The notes beneath the pieces were generated by a model. It ran no database searches, had not been told where the DNA came from, and saw only the letters and a list, made by a program, of their open reading frames with translations. Positions 32,459 through 43,070 of a stretch of DNA of 64,000 bases are shown here, piece by piece. Source of the stretch: Forficula auricularia (lineage: Eukaryota; Arthropoda; Insecta; Dermaptera; Forficulidae); NCBI GenBank assembly GCA_024734495.1, contig JALMQS010000085.1, positions 24,247,077 to 24,311,076 of the forward strand. The letters are read 5' to 3'. Each line of letters starts with the position of its first letter. Positions within the stretch are counted from its first letter, which is position 1. Position numbers and translations under genes: made by a program.

Positions 32459-32634
32459 AGTAAATTATATTGAAAGTTTCTTTTTGCCGAGAGTAGCAGA
32501 ATTTTTATAAATTAAAGGAGACAATAATCTGCTGAAAAATAATATAAATATAAATATATAAATAAATTAAAAAAATTATTTTACCAGCAGAAAACACCCT
32601 CCTTGATTGTCTCCTTTAATTAAGTAAATTATAT
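32459..32634. mobile_element. Hammerhead-family foldback, short form with 12-bp TSD
   Basis: The direct repeat AGTAAATTATAT lies at 32459-32470 and 32623-32634. The left arm TTGAAAGTTTCTTTTTGCCG...AAAGGAGACAAT faces the inverse CAGCAGAAAACACC...ATTGTCTCCTTTAA. The central ribozyme region is deleted and replaced by an AT-rich loop. Coordinates include the duplication. Confidence 0.7.
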
Positions 32635-32642
32635 ATACTTAT

Positions 32643-33430
32643 CAGTGGCGTGCGGTCCATAGATACTGTGAATGCGGCGCATCCCTAAAATTTCAAACAT
32701 TTAGAGTATTTTCATAAATCCAGGAGGATCTTTAAATTTTCAAATTATTATCCGTTATTTCAAATATTTTTATAAAAACATTTTTTGTTTTGAAAAGTAT
32801 ATTGGCTTTCGAAATCAAATAAAATTGTTGCATAGTTTAAAAGGTTGAATTAAAATGAATGATTTTTCTAAAAAGGGTCTTGATAGAAGGTTTGAAGTCC
32901 CTGCCTGGTATATCATCTAGTTCAAACATGTCAAAGACAAGTACGGACGAATTCTAGTCGAATAAAATTTGTTCTCGCTGAGGAATTATTAAAATAGAAA
33001 TAATATAAAAAAGGAATTAATAAATATGATTCCAGAATCTTTGGACTAATCCATTTCTAAGAACTTTCAATATATAAGATCGGAAATATTTATGAGTGCT
33101 ATAGACAATAAGTCATAGTTTGCTTATAGCAATAGAATTGTGAGAAATTTATGATTTTCTTATAGGACAGGCTGATTCATAGTGGAAGTTGGTTGATTTC
33201 CATCTCAGGGACTGTGGAGTTTTAAGTCACAAGATTTAATTGCTGACTCTTACCCCTCACTCACAAAAAGCAGTATCCGTTTGGGGCGAAGGTCCTAAAA
33301 TATATTTTTAAAAATCTAATGTTATATTTGAAAAATAACGAAAATGATGCCGTATTCGATGAAATCTGCAAAAAATGAAGGGTACTTTTTTGGATAGCCA
33401 ACCAGGTTGAAAAGTCACCAACCGCCAGTG
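32643..33430. mobile_element. hAT-like element (CAGTGGCG ends)
   Basis: Begins CAGTGGCGTGCGGTCCATAG and ends CCAACCGCCAGTG, with an imperfect 8-bp inverted terminus (CAGTGGCG/CACTGGCG). The 8-bp duplication ATACTTAT is exact (32635-32642 and 33431-33438). The interior shows no open frame of note. The immediately preceding foldback overlaps its left duplication, so the two insertions are adjacent. Confidence 0.75.
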
Positions 33431-33439
33431 ATACTTATA

Positions 33440-34140
33440 TACCTATTTATATATGGTATATTTAGTTTATGTTAATTTTTATTTGCATCAAGCGAGGACA
33501 ACCTCATTGATTTCTCTTTATGAAGCAACCACTTTGATAATACTCTCGACAAAATGAAATCTTTTGACTTAAGGTAGACAATTTTTCCGCAAATATTACC
33601 AAAAGAATGGTTTGAGCTAAAAAGTTGAAACATTGGCATACAAGAGCAGTTTACCAATACAAACCTGTGTTTAAAATCGAAAATAGTTACGGACAATTCT
33701 CTGAACTAATCAAAATGATTTTAAATGGCTGTTCAATAGATTATGCGTTATGGAAAACGTTTGAAGCTAGTGTTGAGAAAATCAAAAATTCCCAATAAGT
33801 CGTTTCATTATAAATTGGATGATTTTTAATAGAGGTAACATTTTTTACCTATCGGTGAGCTCGATAGGAGAAACGCTATTTACTTTAATAATAAATAAAT
33901 ATAATTAAACTACTAAATTTCTAATTAATGACTAGTAAACAAACGCCAGATTTACTGAGTCATTTTTAAATTCATCCTTGACCATAAAAAATATTTTTAA
34001 ATTTATCCTATCATCATTCTTATTGTAGTCCTCATTACTAAAATAAACCCTTTGCTCCCGGTCAACATTGATAATAATACCTATTCGCTAGAGTAGAGAG
34101 ACAGAAAAGTGATACTAAATTCCTATAAAGTAGATACATA
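33440..34140. other. Repeat fragment and spacer
   Basis: 33478-33562 is a diverged copy of the GCATCAAGCAGAGGACAACC repeat. The remainder is AT-rich with no gene seen. Confidence 0.4.
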
Positions 34141-35401
34141 TCTTCTATATAATAAAAATGAATTTCTTTTTCTTTGTAAGCGCAGATCTCTCAAATGCTT
34201 CGACCGATTTGGCTATTTTTTTTTTAATGTTCGTAATAGTCCAATTCAGGTTAATACGTAAAAAAAATTGGAAAAGTTGCCCGGAAAATTGAAAAATTAA
34301 GGAAAAACTGAAAAAAAATTCAGGTTAGCCAACATAGCTTGCCAAACAATAAAAGAACTAAACTAGTAAACCAAACATGTGTTGGCGGCCCTGTTTGTCA
34401 GATTTTTGAATTTCATTCATTCTTAATAGAATAATAGAGTTCTAACCACATTATCGTTGAAGAAGAATTTAATAATGCAACACAGATTTAAAAAAAACTA
34501 TCTATTTTTTTAAAGTACATTTAAAAACAAAAATTAAAATAATAAACTGCAACGGATCGTTGCTAAACTTTATCCAAATTGATTTGAAAAATTAATATGT
34601 TTATTTCTTTATTATTAATCAGGTATCACTTGCAATTTGCAGTTCATGTTGACTTTAATTCAAAAATAATGATCGATTCTCATTTAACAGTCGAGGAATA
34701 ACCATTCTACATTCGATTTTTGACGTTACGGTTTTTATTGGTAGCCAATGGTGAAGACATGGAGGAGGAGGAATCGACTTAAAATCAAAAATAGCAATTA
34801 CTTGAGGAATAATAATTCTACATTAGATTTTTGACCCTTCGATTATTATTGGTAACCATTGCTGAAGACATGGAGGAATCGGCTTAAAATCAAAAATAAC
34901 GATCGATTCTTATCTAATACTAGAGGAATAACCTTATTGAATTCCATTTTTGATGTTTTGACTATTAATGGCAAGCTCTACTGAAAACGTGGAAGAATCG
35001 ACTTAAAATCAATAAGACAATTCTTTTATGATAAACAACTCAAGCTTGAGAATAAAAGAATTTTTTATAAATAGATTGTATATACTTTTGTGTCTAGCAA
35101 AATGAATAATAATTGTAATTTTCAAGTCTTCTTATCTATAATAATACCTACATATAATATAACCTTTTTTTTATTTTCCCCTTAATGATAACAAGTGGAT
35201 TTTTAATACATTTTAAATACTTGTTTCATCTTATTTGTTATGAGTGTACGAGTATATTACAGTTAAATAGAATCTCAAATTATATCTATTTAAGACTTTA
35301 TAATAAAACAATTATATTTATTCCCTGTTACTAATAAAACATCAATAAAGCAACCACGTGGGGGTCCAGGGGGCGAAGCCGAAGGCGGGCCTTGAAGCTA
35401 G
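34141..35401 (+). mobile_element. Non-autonomous Helitron
   Basis: It begins TCTTCTATATAATAAAAATG directly after an A and ends GAAGCTAG directly before a T, the A/T insertion and TC...CTAG termini of Helitrons. About 15-45 bp before the end is the GC-rich GGGGGTCCAGGGGGCGAAGC segment usual at Helitron 3' ends. No inverted repeats and no target duplication are present, as expected. No Rep/helicase frame exists in its 1,261 bp. It carries a three-unit minisatellite. Confidence 0.8.
34672..35015 (+). repeat. Minisatellite, 3 x ~115 bp, in Helitron
   Basis: Units start around 34672, 34790 and 34902. Landmarks: GAGGAATAA at 34693, 34804 and 34923; GACATGGAGGA or ACGTGGAAGA; AATCGACTTAAAATCAA or AATCGGCTTAAAATC. 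Divergence is noticeable between units. A single inverted unit lies at 5838-5925, showing the sequence belongs to a wider Helitron family. Confidence 0.75.
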
Positions 35402-36160
35402 TTAGAAATGTAATCGAATTTATAATTTCTAAAAAGCCTAAAAAGAGCATTTTGACATTGGATCTGCGGGTGTATGTATATATGGATAGATGGAGTTATT
35501 ACTTCGACAATTTCTTTACACCGTTCAATCTATTGAAATGAAATTTAAAATGTACCATATTGCTTAAACAAAATCAATTGTTTTCAATTTTTTCTACATG
35601 ATATTGATTCCTTAGTACTATATTTATATTATGGTTTTAGTGAGCTTGGGCGGTGGTTTAATATTTGACTTGATTTGCACTATCTCTATTTAAGTAATAG
35701 GAAAAGTAAATGAATGATGCATATATGAACATTTTATCAAAATTACACTGTCCTTATTTAATTAAAAACATGTTATGTGCATCAAATTATATTATGTAGA
35801 CTTCTTGACGGGTTGCAATTCAAATTTAATTTTTAAATTTTATTCGGAGGTATTGATTTTGCAAACTCGAAGCTAGGTGTTTTGCTAGGGTTTTTATATA
35901 AAAAATAAAAAAAGACAAATAAATTATTTCAATTTTATTCGTTATTTTAAATAAAAAAACGATATTCTGTTGCAATTGTGCCCAAACTTTCTGTTGGAAT
36001 CTTGAGGGCTTTATTAAAAAAATAAACAGATGTATATGGCTTTTAGTAGTGGCCAACAATTTTTTTCTGTTTATTTATTCAAAAGCATTGAGATGAATCT
36101 GTTTTTAAATTTAACGTTATTATGATTATAAATGAAACCTGTATTGTTAAAACAAAATAA
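35402..36160. other. AT-rich spacer
   Basis: No splice-bounded exon or repeat family recognised. The 77-codon minus frame at 35826-36059 is lysine- and phenylalanine-rich low-complexity translation and not supported as a gene. Confidence 0.4.
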
Positions 36161-36171
36161 CAGCTCTTTAA

Positions 36172-36821
36172 GGACGTTCCCTAATAAAGCTCAGATGTAG
36201 TTCGCTCTTTCCCCTACTCTCACATTCGCAGAAAGGCAAAAATATTTTCACAGCGTCGTTTCTCGGATCTGGCAACATTGAATTCTTACGGACGCTAAAA
36301 GAAAAAATAATAAAAAAAAATACTTCATAAAACAGCTCAATGCGAAATTCTAGATGATAACAGTATAGTTAGGTTGAGAGAATTAGCTAAAAATCTTAAA
36401 TGCACCAGCTGCACAAGTTTTTTAGATATGGAAAAATTGAGTGATTTTAGTGAGACGTTGGCAAGTGCATTTGCCATGCCATGAGAGAAAAAAATGAAAA
36501 CTATTAAAACTACCTAGCTTTTAACATTATTCATAGAAAACGAATCCCGCTTGATACAACTATTTTAACAGAAAAATATTTGTTATATCTTCAATTAATG
36601 ATTCTTAGTTTTTCAAAATAATTTCAAGAAAATTACGATTGTTATTTAATGAAACAGTCGGTTTAACATCAATTAGGATAGTGTTCGCGTGTTAAATATG
36701 CAAATTTCAATGGTCAATATTTACAAATTTAGTGCCGCAAGGACTATTGAAAAAAATTTTACGTATAAAGGACACTTATAAATATGTGTATTCAAGAAAA
36801 TCGATTTATTAGGGAATGTCC
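36172..36821 (+). mobile_element. TTAA-flanked element with zinc-ribbon remnant
   Basis: Terminal inverted repeats GGACGTTCCCTAATAAA and TTTATTAGGGAATGTCC (one mismatch) are bordered by TTAA at 36168-36171 and 36822-36825. Inside, 36370-36440 reads RLRELAKNLKCTSCTSFLDM, resembling the ELANNLTCCHC part of the Mutator-like remnant at 9372-9664. CTGGCAACATTGAA is also shared by both loci. TTAA duplications are the habit of piggyBac, not of Mutator, so either the internal piece is a capture or TTAA is simply part of the ends. Confidence 0.6.
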
Positions 36822-36829
36822 TTAATCAC

Positions 36830-37460
36830 TATTGTGTTTAGTTATTATTTGCAACTATACTAAAAGCCATCTCTCTGTTTATTTATTTTTTTTAATAAAG
36901 CACTGAAGAAGCTGACAGAAATTCTGCGAAAAGTTTCGCATCATAATTAAATTTTTTAATGTAAAGGAATAAAATAGAAACAATAAGTTTTTTATACAAA
37001 AACTCAAGCTTGGTGTTTGCAAAACAAATATGTCTGAAATATATCTCCTACTATGTTTTACAATCAGAAGGAATTTTATTTAATCAAAGATAGGGATTTG
37101 ATTAGCCGTGTTGTAAGAAAGACATACATTTTTTTTTTCAAATTTAGTCTGCTTATTGAGAATCACGTCTTCGACGGGTATAAAATTTATTTGATTATTC
37201 ACAAGTTCAAGTCTCGTTACGATGGCTGGTTTTAAAGAATTGAGGGGGGGGGGTTCTAAGCGAAAATCGTGTGGTGCAAATATGTTTAATATAAAACTAT
37301 TATTTTTTTAAATTTCTTAATAAAATTTTTAATTTTGCTAAATTGATTAACCTTTATATTTTATATATTCTTTTTAGTTCTTTTAATAATTTTGTCTTTT
37401 GTTTTTACTTGATCTTATTAAAATACATTAATCTAAAATAAATGAATACATTTCTTTCTT
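36830..37460. other. AT-rich spacer
   Basis: A G9-11 run near 37243-37252. The 60-codon plus frame at 37053 has no recognisable domain. Nothing else seen. Confidence 0.35.
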
Positions 37461-37465
37461 TATAG

Positions 37466-37504
37466 GGATTCATTTCACAAGCTGTTTTCTATGCAAACCA
37501 CATC
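37466..37504 (+). CDS. Possible 39-nt micro-exon
   Basis: A pyrimidine-rich acceptor (CATTTCTTTCTTTATAG) and a good donor (ATC/GTAAGAAC) bound 39 nt, 13 codons, open in all frames; frame one gives GFISQAVFYANHI. Splice signals are good but the exon is too short to prove coding and no neighbouring exons were found. Confidence 0.25.
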
Positions 37505-37800
37505 GTAAGAACAAAATGTTATGTGCATACTAGTTAGTAAACCTGGAAATTTGCTCAGCGAGATAGAGATAGAATGAGATGAAAGAGAATTTCTAATTAA
37601 ATTTGAATTGGCTTTGGTATTTAAAGTGATTCACAAATATCCATGGAATATGACATGTATTAATATTGTTATTTTATTATTCCCACTAATATAAAGATTA
37701 AATCAATTAATTAATAACAATATTTCCATTTCGGGAAATTATTGGAAAACTGATTATAATATTATTATTTTAATTTTTTTTGCAACAAAATTTTCTCTGG

Positions 37801-38345
37801 AAAGAGACGGGCTGGTAGAAATATTAATTGAATGCAATGGAAGGCAGCCCAGGGGTAGTGAGGAAAGAAAAATTAACACATATCAAATAAGGTGTAATTT
37901 ATTGGAATCCTTCCTCCTTTCCTTTCAAAACGACGTTTCGGAGGATTTTCCCCTCCTTTTTCAGGGTTTCAAAGGGTCAATGAATGAAACAAATACATTT
38001 CCGAAATACCTCAACATTCTACAACAACAATAATACATACAAACGGAAACTTTGGCTACAAGATCACTGTGGACCCTTCCACGAGTCTCCATTAACTTAT
38101 TGAAACAAATAAAATGTTTCCTTCTTCTTCTTTCCTTTTTGTGGGGATAAGAAGGAAACATTTTATTTGTTTCATTCATTGACTCTTTGAAACCCTGAAA
38201 AAGGAGGGAAAAATCCTCCGAAGCGTCGGTTTGAAAGGAAAGGAGGAAGGATTCCAATAAATTACACCTTATTTGATGTGTGGTAATCTTTTCTTTCGTC
38301 ACTACCCCTGGGCTGCCTTCCATTACATTCAATTATTACTTTAAT
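37801..38345. mobile_element. Penelope-derived foldback with decayed ribozymes
   Basis: Left arm 37836-37995 and right arm 38130-38340 are inverted copies (GGAAGGCAGCCCAGGGGTAG, AAATAAGGTGTAATTTATTG, GGAATCCTTCCTCCTTTCC). Hammerhead positions at 37932-37965 (minus) and 38186-38226 (plus) have CTGAAAA in place of CTGAAGA, and the right copy also has GAAG for GAAA, so both should be inactive. The open minus frame at 37961-38332 is only translation of the arm. The same arms occur at 63660-64000 and a fragment at 41957-41990. Confidence 0.75.
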
Positions 38346-38474
38346 TTTAATTAAAAATATGCTACATTGATTTGGAATATCACGTAAAATAATAATAATT
38401 TTAGTTGCAGTAAATTTATGTGTCCATTAGTTTAAAATAATATGAAACTAATCATAATAAGAGATAAAAAAATA

Positions 38475-38690
38475 AGGAGAATAAATTATATTTTAAAAAA
38501 CTTAAAAACATGCTTATAAAAAGTACAAAATAATGTAATACTAAATCAAAAAGTGTGGGGCGCAGAAACATGTACCTACTTTTAATTAATTTCGACAAAG
38601 TGCCCCACGCTTTTTGATTAAGTATTACATTATTTTGTACTTTTTAGAAGCATGTTTTTTAGTTTTTTTAAAATATAATTTATTTTTTAC
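38475..38690. repeat. Foldback of ~90-bp arms
   Basis: AAAACATGCTTATAAAAAGT, ACAAAATAATGTAATACT and CAAAAAGTGTGGGGC face their inverses (GCCCCACGCTTTTTGATTAA, TACATTATTTTGTACTTTTT). Outer AATAAATTATATTTTAAAAA is also paired. A SINE lies immediately to the right. Confidence 0.65.
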
Positions 38691-38698
38691 TTTTTAGT

Positions 38699-38888
38699 TT
38701 TTTTTTTTTGGCTTTTCGGCCTTTCTAGCCATAGGCCAATTTACGATACTACTTATTATTTTATTTTTAATTTGTCTCTACCCCGGGGTCAGATTTTAGC
38801 CGGATGCCTCGAGTCGGATTTGAACCCGGGTCCACTTGGTTAGCACGCTGACACGCTACCCCTAGCCTAACCCGCGACCCCCCCCTTT
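38699..38888 (-). mobile_element. tRNA-derived SINE (minus strand)
   Basis: Read on the minus strand: A-box-like GGTAGCGTGTCAGCGTG, B box GGGTTCAAATCC (38817-38828), body GGCATCCGGCTAAAATCTGA...GGCCTATGGCTAGAAAGGCC and a poly-A tail (poly-T at 38696-38710). It is the same family as 47573-47772. Confidence 0.75.
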
Positions 38889-38889
38889 T

Positions 38890-41800
38890 TAGTCTTAATT
38901 ATTTTTATAGAGAAAAGTTTTCGGAATTTAACAGAATTAAATCTATTTATTTTTATTATTTTTATATAATTTCATTTAAATTGAGTAGGTAAACAATTAT
39001 TATTCTTATAGAGAAATGTTTATGCAATTTAACAGAACAAAAGTCACATTGATAGATACATAGATACCAAGATAGATACATACAGGTGAATCTAATAAAA
39101 AGTATGTAAAAAAGTGAAATCAATTTCAAAACTTAGTTATGATTTTTGTCATTTTTGACGAATGAACAGCTTAAGCTACAATATTGAAACATTGAAACCT
39201 TAGGGAGATTTTATTAATACGAATTCGAGTGCCTAATTTCAGATTATTATCTACAACAATTCGATGGCTTCCTATTAAACATTTCTTCTTTTTTCTGATT
39301 TTCTGCATTTCCAACCCCAAGATCTAAACTGAGAAATCCCAAAACCTACTCTTTTCTTCGTTTCGGAAATATACCCATTTTAGGACCAGAATAAACTTTC
39401 TACAATCTAAAATCTGATTTTAATAGAAATAGAAACTGTAATCATTATTGTTTCGAATACCCTTTCTTTCTTGAATGCATTTTTTTTAATTTTAAACACT
39501 AAAAATATTGAATATGTTGAAAGAAGAACATTTTTTTCAACTAAATGATTAAAATATTTTTTCAATATATTTTAATAAATAAATTTTAGGAAGTAGTCAC
39601 CACTTTTTAGTTTTGAACAAATTTTTGCAATGAAATCATTCGTCAGAGAACGCTTCAAACTAGAGTAATGAAACTTGACACAAAGTTGTTATTTATTAAT
39701 ATAATGTGTGTGTCGAAGTTTAGTTCATTAGTTAAATTCGTTTATTAGCTAAACATAAGACAATTCGATTATTTTCTATTTTTCTACATTTTTTATTCAA
39801 AAGTTCTGAAGCTAGAGCCTAAAATTCCAAAGTTCTTTATTTTGAAAATATATACTTTTCGACACCAGGTTTATATAACTTTCTGATCTTTGCGGGTATT
39901 TGAATCCAGAGACACAAAGAGAAAATAATCATGCTTGAAAATAATTTGTCTTCACGTTCCAGACATTTTTAAGTGCGATAAGCAAGAAATAACATTTTTA
40001 TATGCCGAACCATCGAACGGTTACAGGTAATGAGCTGAATGATTAATTTTAGCTACATCAAATATGCTAATATCAATATCATGGTGTTAGGTTTAATTAT
40101 TGTAATTTCAATTTTGAATTACTTCCCTAGATTGGTAATTTGAACTGCGACTCGAAACTCGAAATGCTTCAACTAGCGGATGCCTGTCTGTCTGCGAGCC
40201 TTCATCCAAGCAAGCGGGTTCCCCTTCTGCACTGCTCAGTCCCTCCCCTACATATTCCCCTCAAGCCATTTTTCAAGTTAAACGATTCAGGCGTATATAA
40301 ATTATGCAACCCACGCTTTCTGTCTTTTTTAACCGACTTCATTTAACCTGCAATTGTTAGTGTTTTTTTACAGATAACCTCTCTATAAACTTTTTCATTG
40401 TTAAAAAAAGTGAAAATTTAATTCTTCTGGCCTCTATAGTGTGTACTGAGCAAAGTCAGTTTAAAAAGTATTTTTTATGCTTTGACTCTATAATTCAAAA
40501 ATTTTAAAATTGACTAAGCAAAAAAATGAAAATTGAATACTTCTGTCCGTCCATAGAGTGTACTGAGTAAAATTAGCTCAAAAGTACTTTTTTATGGTTT
40601 CGTTTAATAGTTCAAAAATTTTAAAATTGACCAACCACCAACTTGCCTTGAAATGAAGAAATTAAGAGAGAAAAATTAACTGAGAATAAACAGCCAGAAA
40701 GTGAGAAAAAATTTTCAATTAAGCAAGCTGAAATGGAAAATAAATAAACCCTGGAAGACTAAATGGCAAAATGTGTAAATAAATAAATAATAAAATAAAA
40801 AAGTTAAGGGTTGGAAAATTGTAATTTATTTTGTACTTAATAGTGAATACCTAGAGATTTATTCAAGAGAGAAACATTTATTCCACTGGTCATTAGACTA
40901 ACGAGGTGGAAATGTTTCCCTTGAGGATCAAACTATTTTCACTAGTAGAATTGAGACAAAGGCAAAATTCAGCTAACTTTTACTTCCAATTATTAATACC
41001 TTTAGAGTGAAAAACAGCTTAAGCCCTTCTGCTGTTATTTAATAGATAACGCTTTAGTTTACTTTAAAAAATTTTTAAGATACTTATTTTTTTCTATAAA
41101 AGACAAAATCCGATAAGGTCATGCCAAGTACCCGGATTGCAATCTTTTGGCACTCGGATTCGATTCCAGAAGAGGTGAAACACCCTTCTAACATAATAAA
41201 AAACAACACATAACATCTTGGATTTAATAGAAGTAGACCATCTCTCTTGAATTTCTATACTAACTTATTTTTTCATTTTTGTATTAAAATATAATTTTAG
41301 ATCGTTTTTACATTGATACCTTAAAATCTCTAAAAGGAAAAGAGAGAAATCATAAATAAAGAGAAATAAATAAATATTCACAGGTACAAAAAAAATTACA
41401 ACATTAAACATGTAAATCTGGTATACGGTTCGATTCGCTCAGTGGACAGGTGAACTCTGGATTCCAATAAATCAAGAATAAAATCCTTTATGGAGCTAAA
41501 ATGTTGCAATTTGCAAAACGATCAATTAAAGTTTTAATCTCTCAGAACTTTTGAAAATGAAATATAGATTTTTTTTATTAGAATTTATTAAATTAGAAAA
41601 GCAAATAAGCGAGGAATTATTATATACAATGAGGTATCAAACAATTGTAATTGAAAAAGTGAAATTTCACAAACATTTTTTTGTTAATAAGCTGCACCTT
41701 TCTTTCAAATTTAATCTTTCTAGCACGAAGCGTTTGCTGATAAAAAAATGGCTAAATCTCAAAAATTTGCTTAAAGCTGAGATGTTTTCACTAGTTCAGC

Positions 41801-41950
41801 CAATTTGACATAAAAATCTTAATACCTATTGAAAAAAATATTTTAATATTTTCGATGATTTTTTTTTACTTTATCCAATGCGGGATTGAATGTAAGGCAG
41901 TTAATGAATTAATAAAAAGATTATTTCCAATAAAAGAATATTTATTATAA
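38890..41950. other. Long stretch with no supported gene
   Basis: Mostly AT-rich. 40130-40330 is less AT-rich with a 68-codon plus frame lacking any recognised domain. Near 40385-40630 a ~120-bp segment (GTGAAAATTTAATTCTTCTG..., TGTACTGAG, AAAAGTACTTTTTTATG) is tandemly repeated about twice. 41120-41180 contains a B-box-like GGATTCGATTCC of the tRNA-like foldback family. The 85-codon frame at 41551-41808 is K/F/L-rich with no features. Confidence 0.4.
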
Positions 41951-41956
41951 TATAAA

Positions 41957-42214
41957 AGTTTCCTCACTACACTCTGGGCTGCCTTCCATTACATTCAAAT
42001 AAAAGTAAAGATTTGAGCATCTTCTTTTTGAAAATAGTTGGAATGTTTTCAAAAATCAGCTAGGGTTCATATTAACAAATCAATTTTTAAAGAGAAAGAA
42101 TTTAATTTTTAGGACAGATTCTAAGATTTTAAAAGAAATATTATTAAATTGCGATATCAGAAGGGACCAACCATTTTCAAAAAGAAGATGCTCAAATCTT
42201 TACTTTTATATTTA
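41957..42214. repeat. Penelope end fragment plus foldback
   Basis: CTGGGCTGCCTTCCATTACA (41972-41991) is the outer end of the foldback at 37801-38345. It is followed by inverted arms 41996-42040 and 42168-42214 (AAGTAAAGATTTGAGCATCT and inverse; AAAGAAGATGCTCAAATC). About 125 bp lie between the arms. Confidence 0.6.
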
Positions 42215-42339
42215 AATAGGAGGACTTGTATGAAAAACTTTTTTCATTTTAAGCTAAATTTTTTAATTTCTATCATATATTAATGGAGTGAAGAATTTCT
42301 ATGCTTATATCAAATCTTGCGATTCAGAGAGAGGTTTTT

Positions 42340-42430
42340 TATCTCGAGGGTGTGAGCTGACTGCCCGGAAAGAATATTAGTTCTCAGGTTCGACTCCTGG
42401 GGGGATGAATCCCCTCTGATATCTGAATTT
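42340..42430 (+). repeat. tRNA-like SINE fragment
   Basis: GAGGGTGTGAGCTGACTGCC and a B box AGGTTCGACTCC followed by TGGGGGGATGAATCCCCTCT, as in the tRNA-like foldbacks at 16745 and 56900. It lies directly beside the Penelope element, which seems to have inserted just after it. Confidence 0.5.
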
Positions 42431-42436
42431 AATAAC

Positions 42437-42730
42437 ATTTATAAGATTGGATCTGAGAATTTTATTTATATTAATTTATTTATTTATTTTTCGAGGATCT
42501 TAATTCTCTTTTAGAATTGGTGTTGATTTTCTTTGTTTGCAAAAAATAATAACACAGTTATATTTTTCTCATTTATTTTATTTTATTGTTATATCAAAGG
42601 ACGTTTCGACATATACATTCATGTCATCATCAGCCTAAAAATAAAACCATCCTTTCATTATTTCCAATATCTATAATTTTATACACAAATGAACACATCA
42701 CATCTTTTTTACATTATTTACATTCTATCT
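42437..42730 (-). repeat. Penelope pseudo-LTR, 3' copy
   Basis: 294 bp, directly repeated at 45624-45917. It contains the hammerhead-like core at 42599-42634. The outer ~40 bp (ATTTATAAGATTGGATCTGA...) is present in both direct copies but absent from the plus-strand copy's end near 47515, resembling the short extra extension known at Penelope element ends. Confidence 0.85.
42599..42634 (-). ncRNA. Hammerhead-ribozyme-like core in pLTR
   Basis: Minus strand: CTGATGA, extra T, GACAT, loop, ATGTC, GAAA, CGTC. Complete core with a five-pair stem II and ACGT stem III. The identical motif sits in the other pLTR and in the truncated plus-strand copy. Confidence 0.7.
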
Positions 42731-43070
42731 TACATCAAAAAAAGCATCAAACATACCTTGAACAATCTTAAATTTATTTGATCCAATCAAATCACATTCT
42801 GATTCATCTGAATACATATCACAGGTTATCAATTATTTCTTTTCTCTATTTTTACTTTTTAATGATCTATACGATAACACAAAGAACTCCAATTTTCAAC
42901 ACACAAAGCACCAGTGAATACACATCTCGAAACATTAAATCCCCTAAAATGTATTGCCAACCCAAAAAACCTTCCACTATCCCCCTAATATTCTAAAATT
43001 TAATCAAAAAACATTAAAATGTCCTTCTGTCCACACACGGAAAAAAATATATAAAAAACCCATCACAATA

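Noticed and set aside
34672..35015. CRISPR-like array
   Set aside because: Only three diverged ~115-bp tandem units without spacers, inside a Helitron in a eukaryotic genome.
37961..38332. 123-codon minus frame (and 63637-63861 plus frame)
   Set aside because: Both translate the inverted arm of the same Penelope-derived foldback, one in each locus; repeat-derived, not a gene.
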